A stretch of 64,000 nt of DNA from JAEWSN01 sp942493335 (GTDB taxonomy: Bacteria; Bacillota; Clostridia; DSM-8532). Position numbers and translations under genes: made by a program. Where the stretch lies: positions 1,426,001 through 1,490,000 of the forward strand of contig OW818693.1 of NCBI GenBank assembly GCA_942493335.1. Reading direction: 5' to 3'. Numbering within the stretch: the stretch's first letter is position 1; each line of letters starts with the position of its first letter. This document shows positions 51,753-60,156 of this stretch, piece after piece. A model generated the notes under the pieces. The model ran no database searches and was not told where the DNA came from. It saw nothing but the letters and a program-made list of their open reading frames with translations.

Positions 51753-52463
51753 TCACGATTCCGTGTCGATCCGCCAGGGCTTGAACTGCAGGTTGTCTGC
51801 CGCCACGAGCCGGTACTCGATGCCGTCCCGTTCCCCTTGAATGGCGGCATAACGTCCTCTTCCATGCAGATGCCCGTACAAGCATTTCCGGACACCATGC
51901 TCCCTGAGGATGTCAACGAAGGCACCGGCCTCACGCTGGGCGTTGAAGGGCGGAAAATGCAGCAGCGCGATGACCTCTTCCGCGCCTAGTGACTGAACCG
52001 CCTTCAGAGAAAGCTTCAGGCGTTCCTGTTCCCGCAGGAAGATCTTGCGGTCCTCCGGACTGAAATCCTCGTCTCCGGGAGATTTCCATCCCCGCGCCCC
52101 GCAAACGGCGTACCGCCCTACGCGAATCGCATCGTTATGGAGGATCCGAATGCTGTGGAACCCGTTTTCCATCAGGAATGCATCCAGCTTGGCCCGTGTG
52201 GTCCACCAGTAATCGTGGTTGCCCTTCGTCAGAATCTTTTTGCCTGGAAGTGCGTGAAGCCAGGCAAAATCCGGGACCGCTTCAGGAAGATAGGTCGCCC
52301 AGGAAAAATCGCCGGGCATCAGGACGGTATCATCCGGTCCGATCATGCGCGTCCACTCGGCGTGAAGCCGGGTCATGTAGTCGGACCATTCCGGGCCGAA
52401 CACATCCATCGGCTTGTCGACTCCGAGCGACAGGTGCAGATCGGATATCGCATAGAGCGCCAT
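51753..52463 (-). CDS. calcineurin-like metallophosphoesterase
   Basis: The 236-residue protein has the metallophosphoesterase motifs in order: ISDLHLS (DxH), MPGDFSW (GDxxW), TKGNHDYWW (GNHD), LLHFPPF and YGHLHGRGR (GHxH). These bind two metal ions for phosphoester hydrolysis. The substrate is unknown. GGGAGG precedes the ATG at 52461-52463. It follows fabZ by 41 bases and may share its transcript. Confidence 0.9.
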   Translation of the reverse strand: MALYAISDLHLSLGVDKPMDVFGPEWSDYMTRLHAEWTRMIGPDDTVLMPGDFSWATYLPEAVPDFAWLHALPGKKILTKGNHDYWWTTRAKLDAFLMENGFHSIRILHNDAIRVGRYAVCGARGWKSPGDEDFSPEDRKIFLREQERLKLSLKAVQSLGAEEVIALLHFPPFNAQREAGAFVDILREHGVRKCLYGHLHGRGRYAAIQGERDGIEYRLVAADNLQFKPWRIDTES

Positions 52464-52504
52464 GAAACCTCCCGTCCTTTTGGTTGTGACCGATCATCGG
52501 GCTT

Positions 52505-53008
52505 TCATCCGTTTTCCTGCGAAAGGGATGATTTCGGCGGATCCACAAGGGCGAACCGGAGCGTTCCCTCCGCCGCGACCTCGCCTTCTACGGTCGCCTT
52601 TGCGTGCACTTTCCCCATTCCTCTCCGAAATGCGAGGAACTCGGCCTCGACGAGCAGGGTGTCGCCGGGAACGACCTGACGCCGGAACTTCATGTCCTCG
52701 ATGCCTGTGAACAGACCCAGTTTTCCGATGTTGTCACGCAGCATGAGCCCTGCGGCGCAGGCAACCTGTGCCATGCACTCCACGATCATCACGCCCGGCA
52801 TGATGGGATTCCCGGGGAAATGTCCGGGAAAGTAGGGTTCATTGAAGGAAACATTCTTGAGCCCCGCCACCTTCATTCCGGCTTCAATCTGCGTGGCGCT
52901 CTCATCAGGCAGCTTCACAAGCCTGTCCACCATCAGGAAGGGGTACCGGTGCGGGAGAATCTGCTGCAAATCCAATGCGTCCAGCCAGTCCTTGCGTTTT
53001 GTCGCCAT
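52505..53008 (-). CDS. fabZ: 3-hydroxyacyl-[acyl-carrier-protein] dehydratase FabZ
   Basis: The 167-residue hot-dog-fold enzyme removes water from 3-hydroxyacyl-ACP in fatty acid synthesis. The catalytic His lies in YFPGHFPGNPIMPG and the catalytic Glu in VECMAQV; the substrate-tunnel start LPHRYPFLMVDRL is typical. The ATG at 53006-53008 follows AGGAGG, which excludes the longer frame. The gene is isolated from other fab genes. Confidence 0.95.
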   Translation of the reverse strand: MATKRKDWLDALDLQQILPHRYPFLMVDRLVKLPDESATQIEAGMKVAGLKNVSFNEPYFPGHFPGNPIMPGVMIVECMAQVACAAGLMLRDNIGKLGLFTGIEDMKFRRQVVPGDTLLVEAEFLAFRRGMGKVHAKATVEGEVAAEGTLRFALVDPPKSSLSQENG

Positions 53009-53069
53009 GCTGCCTCCTGCGTTCCGTCGCCGGCCAGCCGGTCTGGAACACTTGTCTCGGGTATGGGGT

Positions 53070-53801
53070 TCAGTCTTCCTGATCCCAGTTGTGGAAGATG
53101 TTCTGGACATCGTCATGCTCTTCGAGCTTTTCGATGAGTTTCTCCATGTTCTCGATCATGTCCGGATCGGTGAGGGTATTCGTGGTTTTCGGAATCATGG
53201 TGATTTCCGCCGTCGCAAACTGAAGGCCCTTTGCCTCCAAAGCTTCCCTCACGCGGGAGAAGTCGTCCGGATGGGTGATCACCTCGTAGTATTCCTCTTC
53301 CGCGGTAAAGTCCTCCGCACCGGCTTCCAGGACTTCCATCATCAGCGTGTCCTCATCGAGCTTGTCATCCTTCTCGATGATGATCTGACCCTTCCGGTCG
53401 AACATGAAAGCCACGCAGCCCGTGGTGCCCATATTGCCGCCGTACTTGTCAAAGAAGTGGCGGATGTCGCCTGCCGCACGATTCCGGTTGTCCGTGAGCG
53501 ATTCGACGATAACCGCCACGCCGCCCGGTCCGTATCCCTCGTAGGTGATTTCCTCGTAGTTGTTGGCGTCGCCATCTCCAGCCGCCTTCTTGATGCTGCG
53601 GGTGATGTTGTCATTGGGCATGTTGTTCACCTTCGCCTTGGCGATGACGTCACGCAGCCGGCTGTTTGCCACCGGATCCGCTCCGCCCGACTTGACTGCA
53701 AGGGCGAGTTCCCGTCCGATTTTCGTGAAGGTGCTGCCACGCTGTGCGTCTGCTTTTCCCTTCCGGTGTTTGATGTTCGCCCATTTGGAATGTCCTGACA
53801 T
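53070..53801 (-). CDS. yebC: YebC/PmpR-family protein
   Basis: The 243-residue protein matches the YebC family from the first residue (MSGHSKWANIKHRKGKADAQRG), with the central NMPNDNITRSIKKAAG and YEGYGPGGVAVIVE. Members have been described as DNA-binding regulators and, more recently, as translation factors acting on difficult peptide motifs; which applies here is not visible. GAGGGAG lies about ten bases before the ATG. Confidence 0.95.
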   Translation of the reverse strand: MSGHSKWANIKHRKGKADAQRGSTFTKIGRELALAVKSGGADPVANSRLRDVIAKAKVNNMPNDNITRSIKKAAGDGDANNYEEITYEGYGPGGVAVIVESLTDNRNRAAGDIRHFFDKYGGNMGTTGCVAFMFDRKGQIIIEKDDKLDEDTLMMEVLEAGAEDFTAEEEYYEVITHPDDFSRVREALEAKGLQFATAEITMIPKTTNTLTDPDMIENMEKLIEKLEEHDDVQNIFHNWDQED

Positions 53802-53856
53802 GTGCTTGTTCTCCCTCTTGCTTCTATTGTTGCTTCGGCAACGCGCATTGGCCTAT

Positions 53857-54519
53857 TTACGGTTCATTCATCAAACGGAGAAAGCGCCCCTCTTCGGAAA
53901 AGGCGACCGGCTTCAGGCTTTCGTACCGGATCTCGACACGTGCCGCCGTCAGATCGGCAAGCTCACGTTCAAATGTCTCACGACGCTCCGGTTCCAGATA
54001 AACACGGATGCGCACATCTCCCGCATACTCGGTACCTGCGGTGAGATACCCTCCGACAGCAAGATGGTGAGCCACCTTGCCGGACAAAGTATACTCCATG
54101 CCCAACACGGTTTCCAGACATTCCCGGACCCACATGGTTCCTGCATCTTCCACGCCCAGGCTTGCCGCATGACCATAGGCACGCAGCAGCCCGGAAGCAC
54201 CGAGCAACACACCGCCAAACCACCGGCTCACCACAATGATGGCATTCGTGATGCCCTGTTTGTTCAGCACTTCCAGAATCGGTACGCCGGCCGTTCCGGA
54301 AGGTTCCCCGTCGTCGCTGAAGCGGCGGATGGAGGTTCCATCATCGAGGGCATAGGCATAACAGTGGTGGCGTGCATCCCATCCCCGGGAACGCAGGTCG
54401 CGGAGGATGGAGAGCGCCTCCTCCTCCGTGGAGATGGGGGAGGCCACTGCGACAAAGCGGGACCGTTTTTCCTCATGGCATCCTGTTCCCGCCTTGAGCA
54501 AGGTTTTGTATGCCGTCAT
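53857..54519 (-). CDS. YigZ/IMPACT family protein
   Basis: The 220-residue protein has the YigZ signature: an N-terminal EEKRSRFVAVASPISTEEEAL, RHHCYAYAL, SDDGEPSGTAGVPILEVL and VVSRWFGGVLLGASGLLRAYG, then a C-terminal DUF1949-type domain. The family is of uncertain function, related to eukaryotic IMPACT, a regulator of the kinase GCN2. The start at 54519 (MTAYKTLL) fits the family length; GGAG lies about nine bases upstream. Confidence 0.9.
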   Translation of the reverse strand: MTAYKTLLKAGTGCHEEKRSRFVAVASPISTEEEALSILRDLRSRGWDARHHCYAYALDDGTSIRRFSDDGEPSGTAGVPILEVLNKQGITNAIIVVSRWFGGVLLGASGLLRAYGHAASLGVEDAGTMWVRECLETVLGMEYTLSGKVAHHLAVGGYLTAGTEYAGDVRIRVYLEPERRETFERELADLTAARVEIRYESLKPVAFSEEGRFLRLMNEP

Positions 54520-54606
54520 CCGCTGCGCTCCGATCCCCGACGATCTGTCTTCTCCGGCAGCGGTCACTGGGCCGCCGGCCCTGCCATTGCGTCCGAAACG
54601 CACAAT

Positions 54607-54642
54607 GGGGGTGTTTCATGGGCAAGCCCACGAAACACCCCC
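54607..54642. repeat. 11-bp inverted repeat upstream of the YigZ gene
   Basis: GGGGGTGTTTC (54607-54617) pairs perfectly with GAAACACCCCC (54632-54642). It lies between the Nudix-like gene and YigZ and may terminate the former, but there is no T run on either strand. Confidence 0.5.
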
Positions 54643-54740
54643 ATGATTGTACCAGATTGCCGACAGCGTGTTCAACCCGCGCATGAATTCAGGACTACCC
54701 GGCCGGTTTTGTCCGGAAGCCGCCTGACCCTTTGCGGAAA

Positions 54741-55166
54741 TCAGCCGGAACGACCGCTTTTCTCACAATATTTCCGATACGACTGTGTCATCAGGGATCG
54801 GTCCTGGCTGTAGGTGATCATGGCCACCGCATCCGCGACGGAAAAGAACCCGACTTCCAGCATTTTTTCCGGTTCTCCGATCGTGCAGGCTTCATTCGCC
54901 GTCTGCATGACAAACCAGGCAACCCGGTTGCAGACCGGCTTTTGCCTGGTAATGGAATAAAACTCGTAATAGGTCCTCCCGGCGCTGTCCAGAATGCTCG
55001 CATCGATCCCACCCTCATTCCGGACGCTCTGAATGGCCGTTTCCTCGGCTGTGAGCCGGTCACGGATGATGCCCTTCGGCATGACCCACTCCCCTTTTTC
55101 ATTCTTCAGCAAAAAAACCTTTTCGCCGCAGAAGACCACACCACCGGCACAGTCTCGCAGTTGCAT
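54741..55166 (-). CDS. Nudix-like protein with degenerate catalytic box
   Basis: The 141-residue protein has a Nudix fold beginning CAGGVVFCGEKVFLLKNEKGEWVMPKG, but the helix that normally reads REUxEExGU is AIQSVRNEGGID. The Arg-Glu pair is replaced and only one of the two metal-binding Glu residues remains. It may have weak or no hydrolase activity, or act as a ligand-binding protein. The ATG at 55164-55166 is used because it starts the fold; a GTG at 55187 is an alternative. It is a lone gene. Confidence 0.72.
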   Translation of the reverse strand: MQLRDCAGGVVFCGEKVFLLKNEKGEWVMPKGIIRDRLTAEETAIQSVRNEGGIDASILDSAGRTYYEFYSITRQKPVCNRVAWFVMQTANEACTIGEPEKMLEVGFFSVADAVAMITYSQDRSLMTQSYRKYCEKSGRSG

Positions 55167-55306
55167 GTCGGCAAGTCCCCCTTCCACATCAGATTTCCGG
55201 GCATAAAAAAAGGCACCGTCTCATAATAATAATCATGATTCCCGACTTGTGCCCCTGGCTTTCGCCAACTCAGATCAACTCAAATGCTATATGAAAGGAG
55301 GAACAA

Positions 55307-55495
55307 ATGAAAAAGCCACTCCACAACTTTCTATTACCCGGGGCCGGCAACTCGAAACATGGAGGTTGTCACAAACCTGTCTTCCTGTTGTTGACAGGCG
55401 ATTCTTTCGCATTCAAGAAACCAGAAGACGTCCTGCCCTGCCGCAAAATGCCAGTCTGCTGCAGGGAGGCGAGATTCTGTTCCATCAACCGTTGA
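55307..55495 (+). CDS. possible small protein of unknown function (62 aa)
   Basis: This frame begins with an excellent AAAGGAGGAACAA site and ATG, and encodes a basic, Cys-containing peptide (MKKPLHNFLLPGAGNSKHGG at the start). No family is recognised and the composition is unusual. It overlaps an opposite-strand frame (55369-55557), so at most one is likely to be a real gene. The 519-bp stretch from 55167 to 55685 otherwise holds only the hpf terminator hairpin at its right end. Confidence 0.3.
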   Translation: MKKPLHNFLLPGAGNSKHGGCHKPVFLLLTGDSFAFKKPEDVLPCRKMPVCCREARFCSINR

Positions 55496-55557
55496 TCCGC
55501 ATACGCCTTGATGATACTGCGGTCGTTGCTACGGAGTGAAGTCATTTTAGACACCAT
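55369..55557 (-). CDS. possible small protein of unknown function (62 aa)
   Basis: The frame starts at ATG 55555-55557 after AAAGGGAG with seven bases spacing and encodes an amphipathic-looking helix (SLRSNDRSIIKAYADQRLME) followed by a basic tail. It lies downstream of the hpf terminator, so it needs readthrough or its own promoter, and none was recognised. No family match is apparent. It is antisense to the frame at 55307-55495. Confidence 0.3.
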   Translation of the reverse strand: MVSKMTSLRSNDRSIIKAYADQRLMEQNLASLQQTGILRQGRTSSGFLNAKESPVNNRKTGL

Positions 55558-55640
55558 GTCGGCACTCCCTTTCAACTGAGCCTCTACCGAGCCGGAAAAT
55601 CCTGCATACGTAATAAATACCCCATTCGTTTGCCGCATAA

Positions 55641-55672
55641 ACAAATCCGCCCGGCATGCCGGACGGATTTGT
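55641..55672 (-). terminator. terminator hairpin after hpf
   Basis: ACAAATCCG-CCGG (55641-55654) pairs with CCGG-CGGATTTGT (55659-55672) around a CATG loop with one mismatch. On the minus strand it is followed by TTATG, a weak T tail. It begins about 14 bases after the hpf stop codon. Confidence 0.65.
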
Positions 55673-55685
55673 CGAAAAAACGGAG

Positions 55686-56216
55686 TCATGCCCCCGGTTC
55701 TATCAATCCGTAATGACCATCCTTCCGGCGATAGACCACATTCACGGTCTCATCCTCCGAATTGGAGAATACGAAAAAACTATGCCCAAGCAGATTCATC
55801 TGCAGAATGGCTTCCTCGACATCCATCGGCTTGAGCGCAAATTTCTTGCTTCGAACGACCTGAAGTTCCTCATCCTCCTCGATGGACTCATCCACCTCGA
55901 AATTCTCAGGCACCATTGCTTCCTGATGGATCCGTTTGCCCAAACGGGTTTTGTATTTGCGGATCTGCCGCTCCAATTTTTCCATCACCAGATCGATGGA
56001 GGCATACATGTCTCCCGTTGTCTCCTCGGCCCGGATGAACAATCCCTTGGACTGGATGGTGACCTCAAAAATATTCCGGTCCTTCTCCACTTCAAAAGTG
56101 AGATGAGCCTCCGTATCCGGACGGAAGAATTTCTCCAGCTTTCCGACTTTTTTTTGTGCCTTGTCCATCATGGCTTGTGATACGCTGGTGTTTTTCCCAT
56201 TCATGACAAACTTCAT
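55686..56216 (-). CDS. hpf: ribosome hibernation promoting factor, long form
   Basis: The 176-residue protein has an N-terminal HPF/YfiA domain (MKFVMNGKNTSVSQAM to LERQIRKYKTRL) and the C-terminal dimerisation domain typical of long HPF (VVRSKKFALKPMDVEEAILQMNLLGHSFFVFSN). This form makes 100S ribosome dimers in stationary phase in Gram-positive bacteria. The ATG at 56214-56216 follows AAAGGGG. It stands alone with a terminator downstream. Confidence 0.95.
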   Translation of the reverse strand: MKFVMNGKNTSVSQAMMDKAQKKVGKLEKFFRPDTEAHLTFEVEKDRNIFEVTIQSKGLFIRAEETTGDMYASIDLVMEKLERQIRKYKTRLGKRIHQEAMVPENFEVDESIEEDEELQVVRSKKFALKPMDVEEAILQMNLLGHSFFVFSNSEDETVNVVYRRKDGHYGLIEPGA

Positions 56217-56430
56217 CAAACCAACCCCTTTCACCCTTTTTCCTTACGGGTGCCGGATCCTCTGCAATCGCCGGAATGGCTTTAACAAAAGAATCCTGTA
56301 CTCAATTGATACCCAGGGTGCTCCGGTGGAAACAGGAGAAATGACGGGGACATGCATGGATCTGACAGAAACCCATCCTCAATGTCCATCGGAAAAGTCC
56401 GAAGGTCCCATGCCGGTCGCAGACATGTCC

Positions 56431-57558
56431 TTACGGAAGAACACCTTCCCCGATCAAAGCGCGCAAATCAGCTTCCTTGGCATTCAACGCCGCAACCGAG
56501 GAGGTGACGGAAAACGCTGCACGCAGCACGTCACGCTCCTTGGGGATGACATCCGATCGGCTGTACAGACCGGCATCCTTCTTCAGCTGTGCCTGGGTGA
56601 GCCTACGCTGTGCCATTTCCAAATCCTTTTTCGCAAAGGTCAGCTGATCCGCACCGGTCATCCGATCATTCAGTTTGTTCCGGATGTCCACTTCGATGCC
56701 GGTCCTGGCATCGGCCAATGCCAGTCTGGCTTCCTCCCGATCCCGTTTCAATTCCACAACGCGATTCTGGGTGTCGGTCAGGAATTTCTTTGATATCTCC
56801 AGCTTCATGTCCAGGAAACGAAGGGTTTCGGACTTGTCGAAACAACCGGCATCCACTTTCTGTGCCGCAGTGAGCCACTCCGGCAGCTTGGCAGCATCAG
56901 CGAACATCGTATCCAGGGGGACAATCTTGTCGGAGTCCGCCTGCAGCAGCTCAGCATCCAGATCCGTACCCGCCAGACGTCTGACTTCCAGTGTGGCCTG
57001 ACTGATCGAAAGATCCCGCTTTTCAATATCCAGCAGAGCGGTTTCCACCGCGTCATCCGCGTCCTTCCATTCCGCCTCGGTCAGAATGCCGGCATCATAT
57101 CTTGTCTTCGCCGTGGCAGCTTCTTCCCTGGTCAGTGCAAGCAAATTGTCATCCAGTTTTCGCTGCTCGCGCAATTGGACCAGGGACTGGATGGCCTTGT
57201 ATAGTCCGACTTCACGATCCACCGGCGCTTTGGCCTGACGGATTTTTTCCGATGCGATGCGCGAATCGGCCTGAAGCGGTTCGACATCCCGTTTCACCGT
57301 GAGATCGAAACCTTGCTCATAAACGCCGGTGTTGAAGATCTTCGCCGCTTCCTTCTGGGCATCGGCCTTGTCATTCTCCCGGACTTGCAGTTCCAGCTTG
57401 TCCAGCGCGACGGTTGTCTTGTTGGCCGTCATCTGGGCATACAGATCGGACAAGGCGAGCTTGATGGCCCCCTCGGCGGCGAATGCGGTTGTTGCACCGG
57501 CCAGCAATACGATGGTCAACAATATCGCGAATTTCCTACCCATCCCGAATCCCTTCAT
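56431..57558 (-). CDS. TolC-like exported coiled-coil protein
   Basis: The 375-residue protein has a clear signal peptide (FAILLTIVLLAGATTAFA with an AxA cleavage site near residue 28) and then long alpha-helical heptads resembling the outer-membrane efflux (TolC) family. These include the TRYDAGILTEAEWKDADDAVE segment, equivalent to the conserved G-x-x-s-x-x-d/e-x-x-A helix, and a second repeat (LKKDAGLYSRSDVIPKERDV). AAGGAGAGG precedes the ATG. It follows a second gene of the same family by 65 bp. In a monoderm it would be an exported or wall-associated helical protein, not a pore. Confidence 0.65.
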   Translation of the reverse strand: MKGFGMGRKFAILLTIVLLAGATTAFAAEGAIKLALSDLYAQMTANKTTVALDKLELQVRENDKADAQKEAAKIFNTGVYEQGFDLTVKRDVEPLQADSRIASEKIRQAKAPVDREVGLYKAIQSLVQLREQRKLDDNLLALTREEAATAKTRYDAGILTEAEWKDADDAVETALLDIEKRDLSISQATLEVRRLAGTDLDAELLQADSDKIVPLDTMFADAAKLPEWLTAAQKVDAGCFDKSETLRFLDMKLEISKKFLTDTQNRVVELKRDREEARLALADARTGIEVDIRNKLNDRMTGADQLTFAKKDLEMAQRRLTQAQLKKDAGLYSRSDVIPKERDVLRAAFSVTSSVAALNAKEADLRALIGEGVLP

Positions 57559-57623
57559 GTCTGTCCCTCTCCTTCTACGGAAAACCTTTTGTCATAACAA
57601 CGGAGGCTAGCCGGATTTCTCTG

Positions 57624-58892
57624 TCAATTGGCGGATACGGCGGGGCCGATCTGAGCGGCCTGCCGGAACTGGCGGACTTTCATGTCCAATGAAAGCCTGG
57701 CTGTTGCAAAACCTGCTTCCGTTGCGGCGACAGATGCATCAAGCGCATCATCCGTCCAATAAGGCTGTCTGCCTGCGGCAATCTGCGCCTTCTGGGTCGC
57801 CAGCTGTTCCTTCTGCGCTTCAATGGCGCGCAGGGCGGTTTTTGCATCAAGGTTCGCCATGGATATGCTGAGGGAGGCGGCTCTCATCTCGATGGTAATG
57901 TCGCGGATGGCTGTGGTCAGGTCGAGGCGCAACTTTTCCAAGTCCCTCTGTCCGCTTACGTATTCGGCCTTGACGTCCGTGTCGATCTTGTTTTGGTCCT
58001 TGAAGGTCAGCAGTTCGAGATTCTTCTCCTTCAGTGCGATCTGTTCCCGGAGCGAGAACAGCTCGAAACGATTCTGCAGCGCCTGCGCGACATAATCATC
58101 CGTCTGCAGGAAGGGCATGCTGCCGCTGGGGGGTAAAGAAACCGTAAAGATCCGGTCCAACGGCGCACCGAGAAAACGGTTGAAGCTGCGGCGCTGGTTC
58201 TCCAGCGAACGTTTCGCAGCCATCAGGGCCATCCCGGCTTTTTCCAGATCCAGCGTCGCTCCGTCGACATCCAGCTGGGTCACGTTCCCGGCAGCCTTCG
58301 ACGCCTTCATGCGGGTCAAGGCATTGACAGCCAGATCCCGGGATCGCGTCTTTGCATTCACCTCGTCCTGCGCGGCGACCAATCCGAGCATCATGCCGTC
58401 CATTCCGTTTTCCAGATTCAGAATGGTCAGATCCGTCGTCTTGGACGCAACCTTCGAGAGAAATCCCATTTGATCCGGAAGCCAGAATTTTTGGATCCGC
58501 AACCGCATCTGGACAAGATCCTCATATACGATTTTTTCCGTTTCGCCATTCCATGGATTGGTGAACGTCATTTTTTCCGTGTCCAGATCCTTTGCCACGG
58601 CCACGGCATTCTGCCAGTCCTCATAAGCCTTTTGCGCCTTCCGGCTTGCCTGCGTCACGGCCGGCAGGGCAAGAATCTCCTTGCGAGCCAGTTCGCGCGT
58701 CAGGACGAGAACGCCTGCCTGCGTCGATGTTTTCGACGGTGCGGACGCCGCCGGTATCGCGGACGATGCAATCGGAGCCGATGCCGGCGAAGGCGTCTTG
58801 CCTGTCGCAACAGGATTTGCGGCAGTGACCGGGACGGAACCGAATGCAAGCAGTCCGGCCATCAACCAGGATGCCCATGCTTTCCCTTTCAT
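57624..58892 (-). CDS. TolC-like exported coiled-coil protein
   Basis: The 422-residue protein has a signal peptide (WLMAGLLAFGSVPVTAA) followed by an Ala/Pro/Ser-rich stretch (residues 25-58). Two TolC-type helical repeats follow, with KAAGNVTQLDVDGATLDLEKA and RRSFNRFLGAPLDRIF in the first, and RFELFSLREQIALKEKNLELL opening the second. GAGGAGG precedes the ATG. It is the first of two tandem paralogues; no membrane fusion protein or ABC transporter gene is adjacent. Confidence 0.7.
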   Translation of the reverse strand: MKGKAWASWLMAGLLAFGSVPVTAANPVATGKTPSPASAPIASSAIPAASAPSKTSTQAGVLVLTRELARKEILALPAVTQASRKAQKAYEDWQNAVAVAKDLDTEKMTFTNPWNGETEKIVYEDLVQMRLRIQKFWLPDQMGFLSKVASKTTDLTILNLENGMDGMMLGLVAAQDEVNAKTRSRDLAVNALTRMKASKAAGNVTQLDVDGATLDLEKAGMALMAAKRSLENQRRSFNRFLGAPLDRIFTVSLPPSGSMPFLQTDDYVAQALQNRFELFSLREQIALKEKNLELLTFKDQNKIDTDVKAEYVSGQRDLEKLRLDLTTAIRDITIEMRAASLSISMANLDAKTALRAIEAQKEQLATQKAQIAAGRQPYWTDDALDASVAATEAGFATARLSLDMKVRQFRQAAQIGPAVSAN

Positions 58893-58933
58893 GGATGATT
58901 TCCTCCTCAGTTTCGGAATTTATACAGGAATAC

Positions 58934-59048
58934 TCCTCGCATGTCTTTGGGAATGATTCTCTCATACCGTCGGCAACGATCCTCGCATACCGTCGGCTGC
59001 GATCTTCACATGCCTTCGGCAATGCTCCTCGCACGCCTTTGGCAACGA
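58934..59048. repeat. five-unit 23-bp tandem repeat
   Basis: Five consecutive 23-bp units of the form TCCTCGCATRCCKTYGGCAACGA lie between hslO and the TolC-like operon. The period is not a multiple of three, so it is non-coding. The remainder of the 58893-59271 gap holds the hslO terminator hairpin and a short duplicated CAGCAGATCGTTCAGG (59224-59281). Confidence 0.85.
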
Positions 59049-59104
59049 TCCTTGCCTGCTGTCCATGATACCGGCATCCGCGATGTGTTGTCTGAGCGGA
59101 AGGG

Positions 59105-59140
59105 TAGAATAAAGGACATGCCGCAGGATACGACATGTCC
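59105..59140 (-). terminator. intrinsic terminator after hslO
   Basis: On the minus strand GGACATG (59134-59140) pairs with CATGTCC (59114-59120) and is followed by TTTATTCT. Flanking ATTCTA/TAGAAT can extend the stem across a three-base bulge. Confidence 0.6.
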
Positions 59141-59271
59141 ATTCTATCACGCCCGTCCAACGAGCGAAATGCGGTATTCCGACCTGATGCGCCTGATCCC
59201 GTTCAGGGTGTTGGCTCGCGCTCCAGCAGCAGATCGTTCAGGTCCGTGCCGACCACCCGGCAGCAGATCGT

Positions 59272-60156
59272 TCAGGGACGCGTTGCACGCTCCAGCAGCT
59301 GACCGACGGCTTCCCGGGAAAACTTGTACCTTTTGTTGCAGAAATGGCAGGTGAGTTCGATCCCTGCGGGATCTTCCGACAATTCGGTCAGTTCGGTCCT
59401 GCCCAGACTCACGAGATTGCGTTCCATCCGCTCTTCCGAGCAGTTGCAGTGATATCGGACCGGACGCGTATCGAGCACCTGCAGGTTCAGGGCGGCAAAC
59501 CGTTGGGAAAGAATGCTTTCAGGTGTCTCCCCCGCTTCGAGCATGGTCGTCATGGGGGGAAGCGCCGTCACAAGGGTTTCCAGTTCGGAGATCAGATCCT
59601 CGCCCGCTTCCGGCATCAGCTGCAGGAACAGGCCGCCGGCCTGCAGGACATGGCCATCCGGTGCAAGAAGCACGCCGAGGGTCATGACCGAAGGTGTCTG
59701 TTCGGAGGTGGCATGATACCAGGTCAGGTCTTCCGCAATCTCACCGGAGATCAATTCAACCGAACCGACATAGGGCTCTCGCATGCCAAGATCCTTGATG
59801 ACGCTGAGGGAGCCCGTTCCCACCGCAGCGGCCACATCAAACTTGCCGTGAACGTTGAGCGGTGGATCCGCGTATGGATTCACTGCATAGCCCCGTACCG
59901 CCAGACTCGCGCCTGAAATGACCACCATGCCGCCGATCGGACCCTCGCAGCGGATCTGGAGCGTGAGGGCGTCCGTGGGATTCTTGAGGTTGCACGACAT
60001 GAGCGCGCCACCGGTCAGAAGGCGGCCCAATGCGGCGCAGGAAGTCGGGAAAAGGTTGTGGGTCTCCCGGGCATGCTCGACGGTTTCCGTTGTGACGGCC
60101 GCCAGAACGCGGACGCGTCCCTCGGGATCAATGGCGCTGACGATCCGATCTGTCAT
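59272..60156 (-). CDS. hslO: redox-regulated chaperone Hsp33
   Basis: The 294-residue chaperone is activated by oxidation. The four zinc-binding redox cysteines are Cys237, Cys239 (CNC) and Cys270, Cys273 (CHFC), and the N-terminal domain has the conserved RCEGPIGGMVVISG and GYAVNP. The ATG at 60154-60156 overlaps the stop codon of the upstream phospholipase-like gene (ATGA), which supports this start and indicates coupled translation. Confidence 0.95.
   Translation of the reverse strand: MTDRIVSAIDPEGRVRVLAAVTTETVEHARETHNLFPTSCAALGRLLTGGALMSCNLKNPTDALTLQIRCEGPIGGMVVISGASLAVRGYAVNPYADPPLNVHGKFDVAAAVGTGSLSVIKDLGMREPYVGSVELISGEIAEDLTWYHATSEQTPSVMTLGVLLAPDGHVLQAGGLFLQLMPEAGEDLISELETLVTALPPMTTMLEAGETPESILSQRFAALNLQVLDTRPVRYHCNCSEERMERNLVSLGRTELTELSEDPAGIELTCHFCNKRYKFSREAVGQLLERATRP

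Noticed and set aside
58934..59048. CRISPR array reading of the 23-bp repeats
   Set aside because: The units are contiguous with no spacers and diverge from each other, so this is a simple tandem repeat; no cas genes are near.
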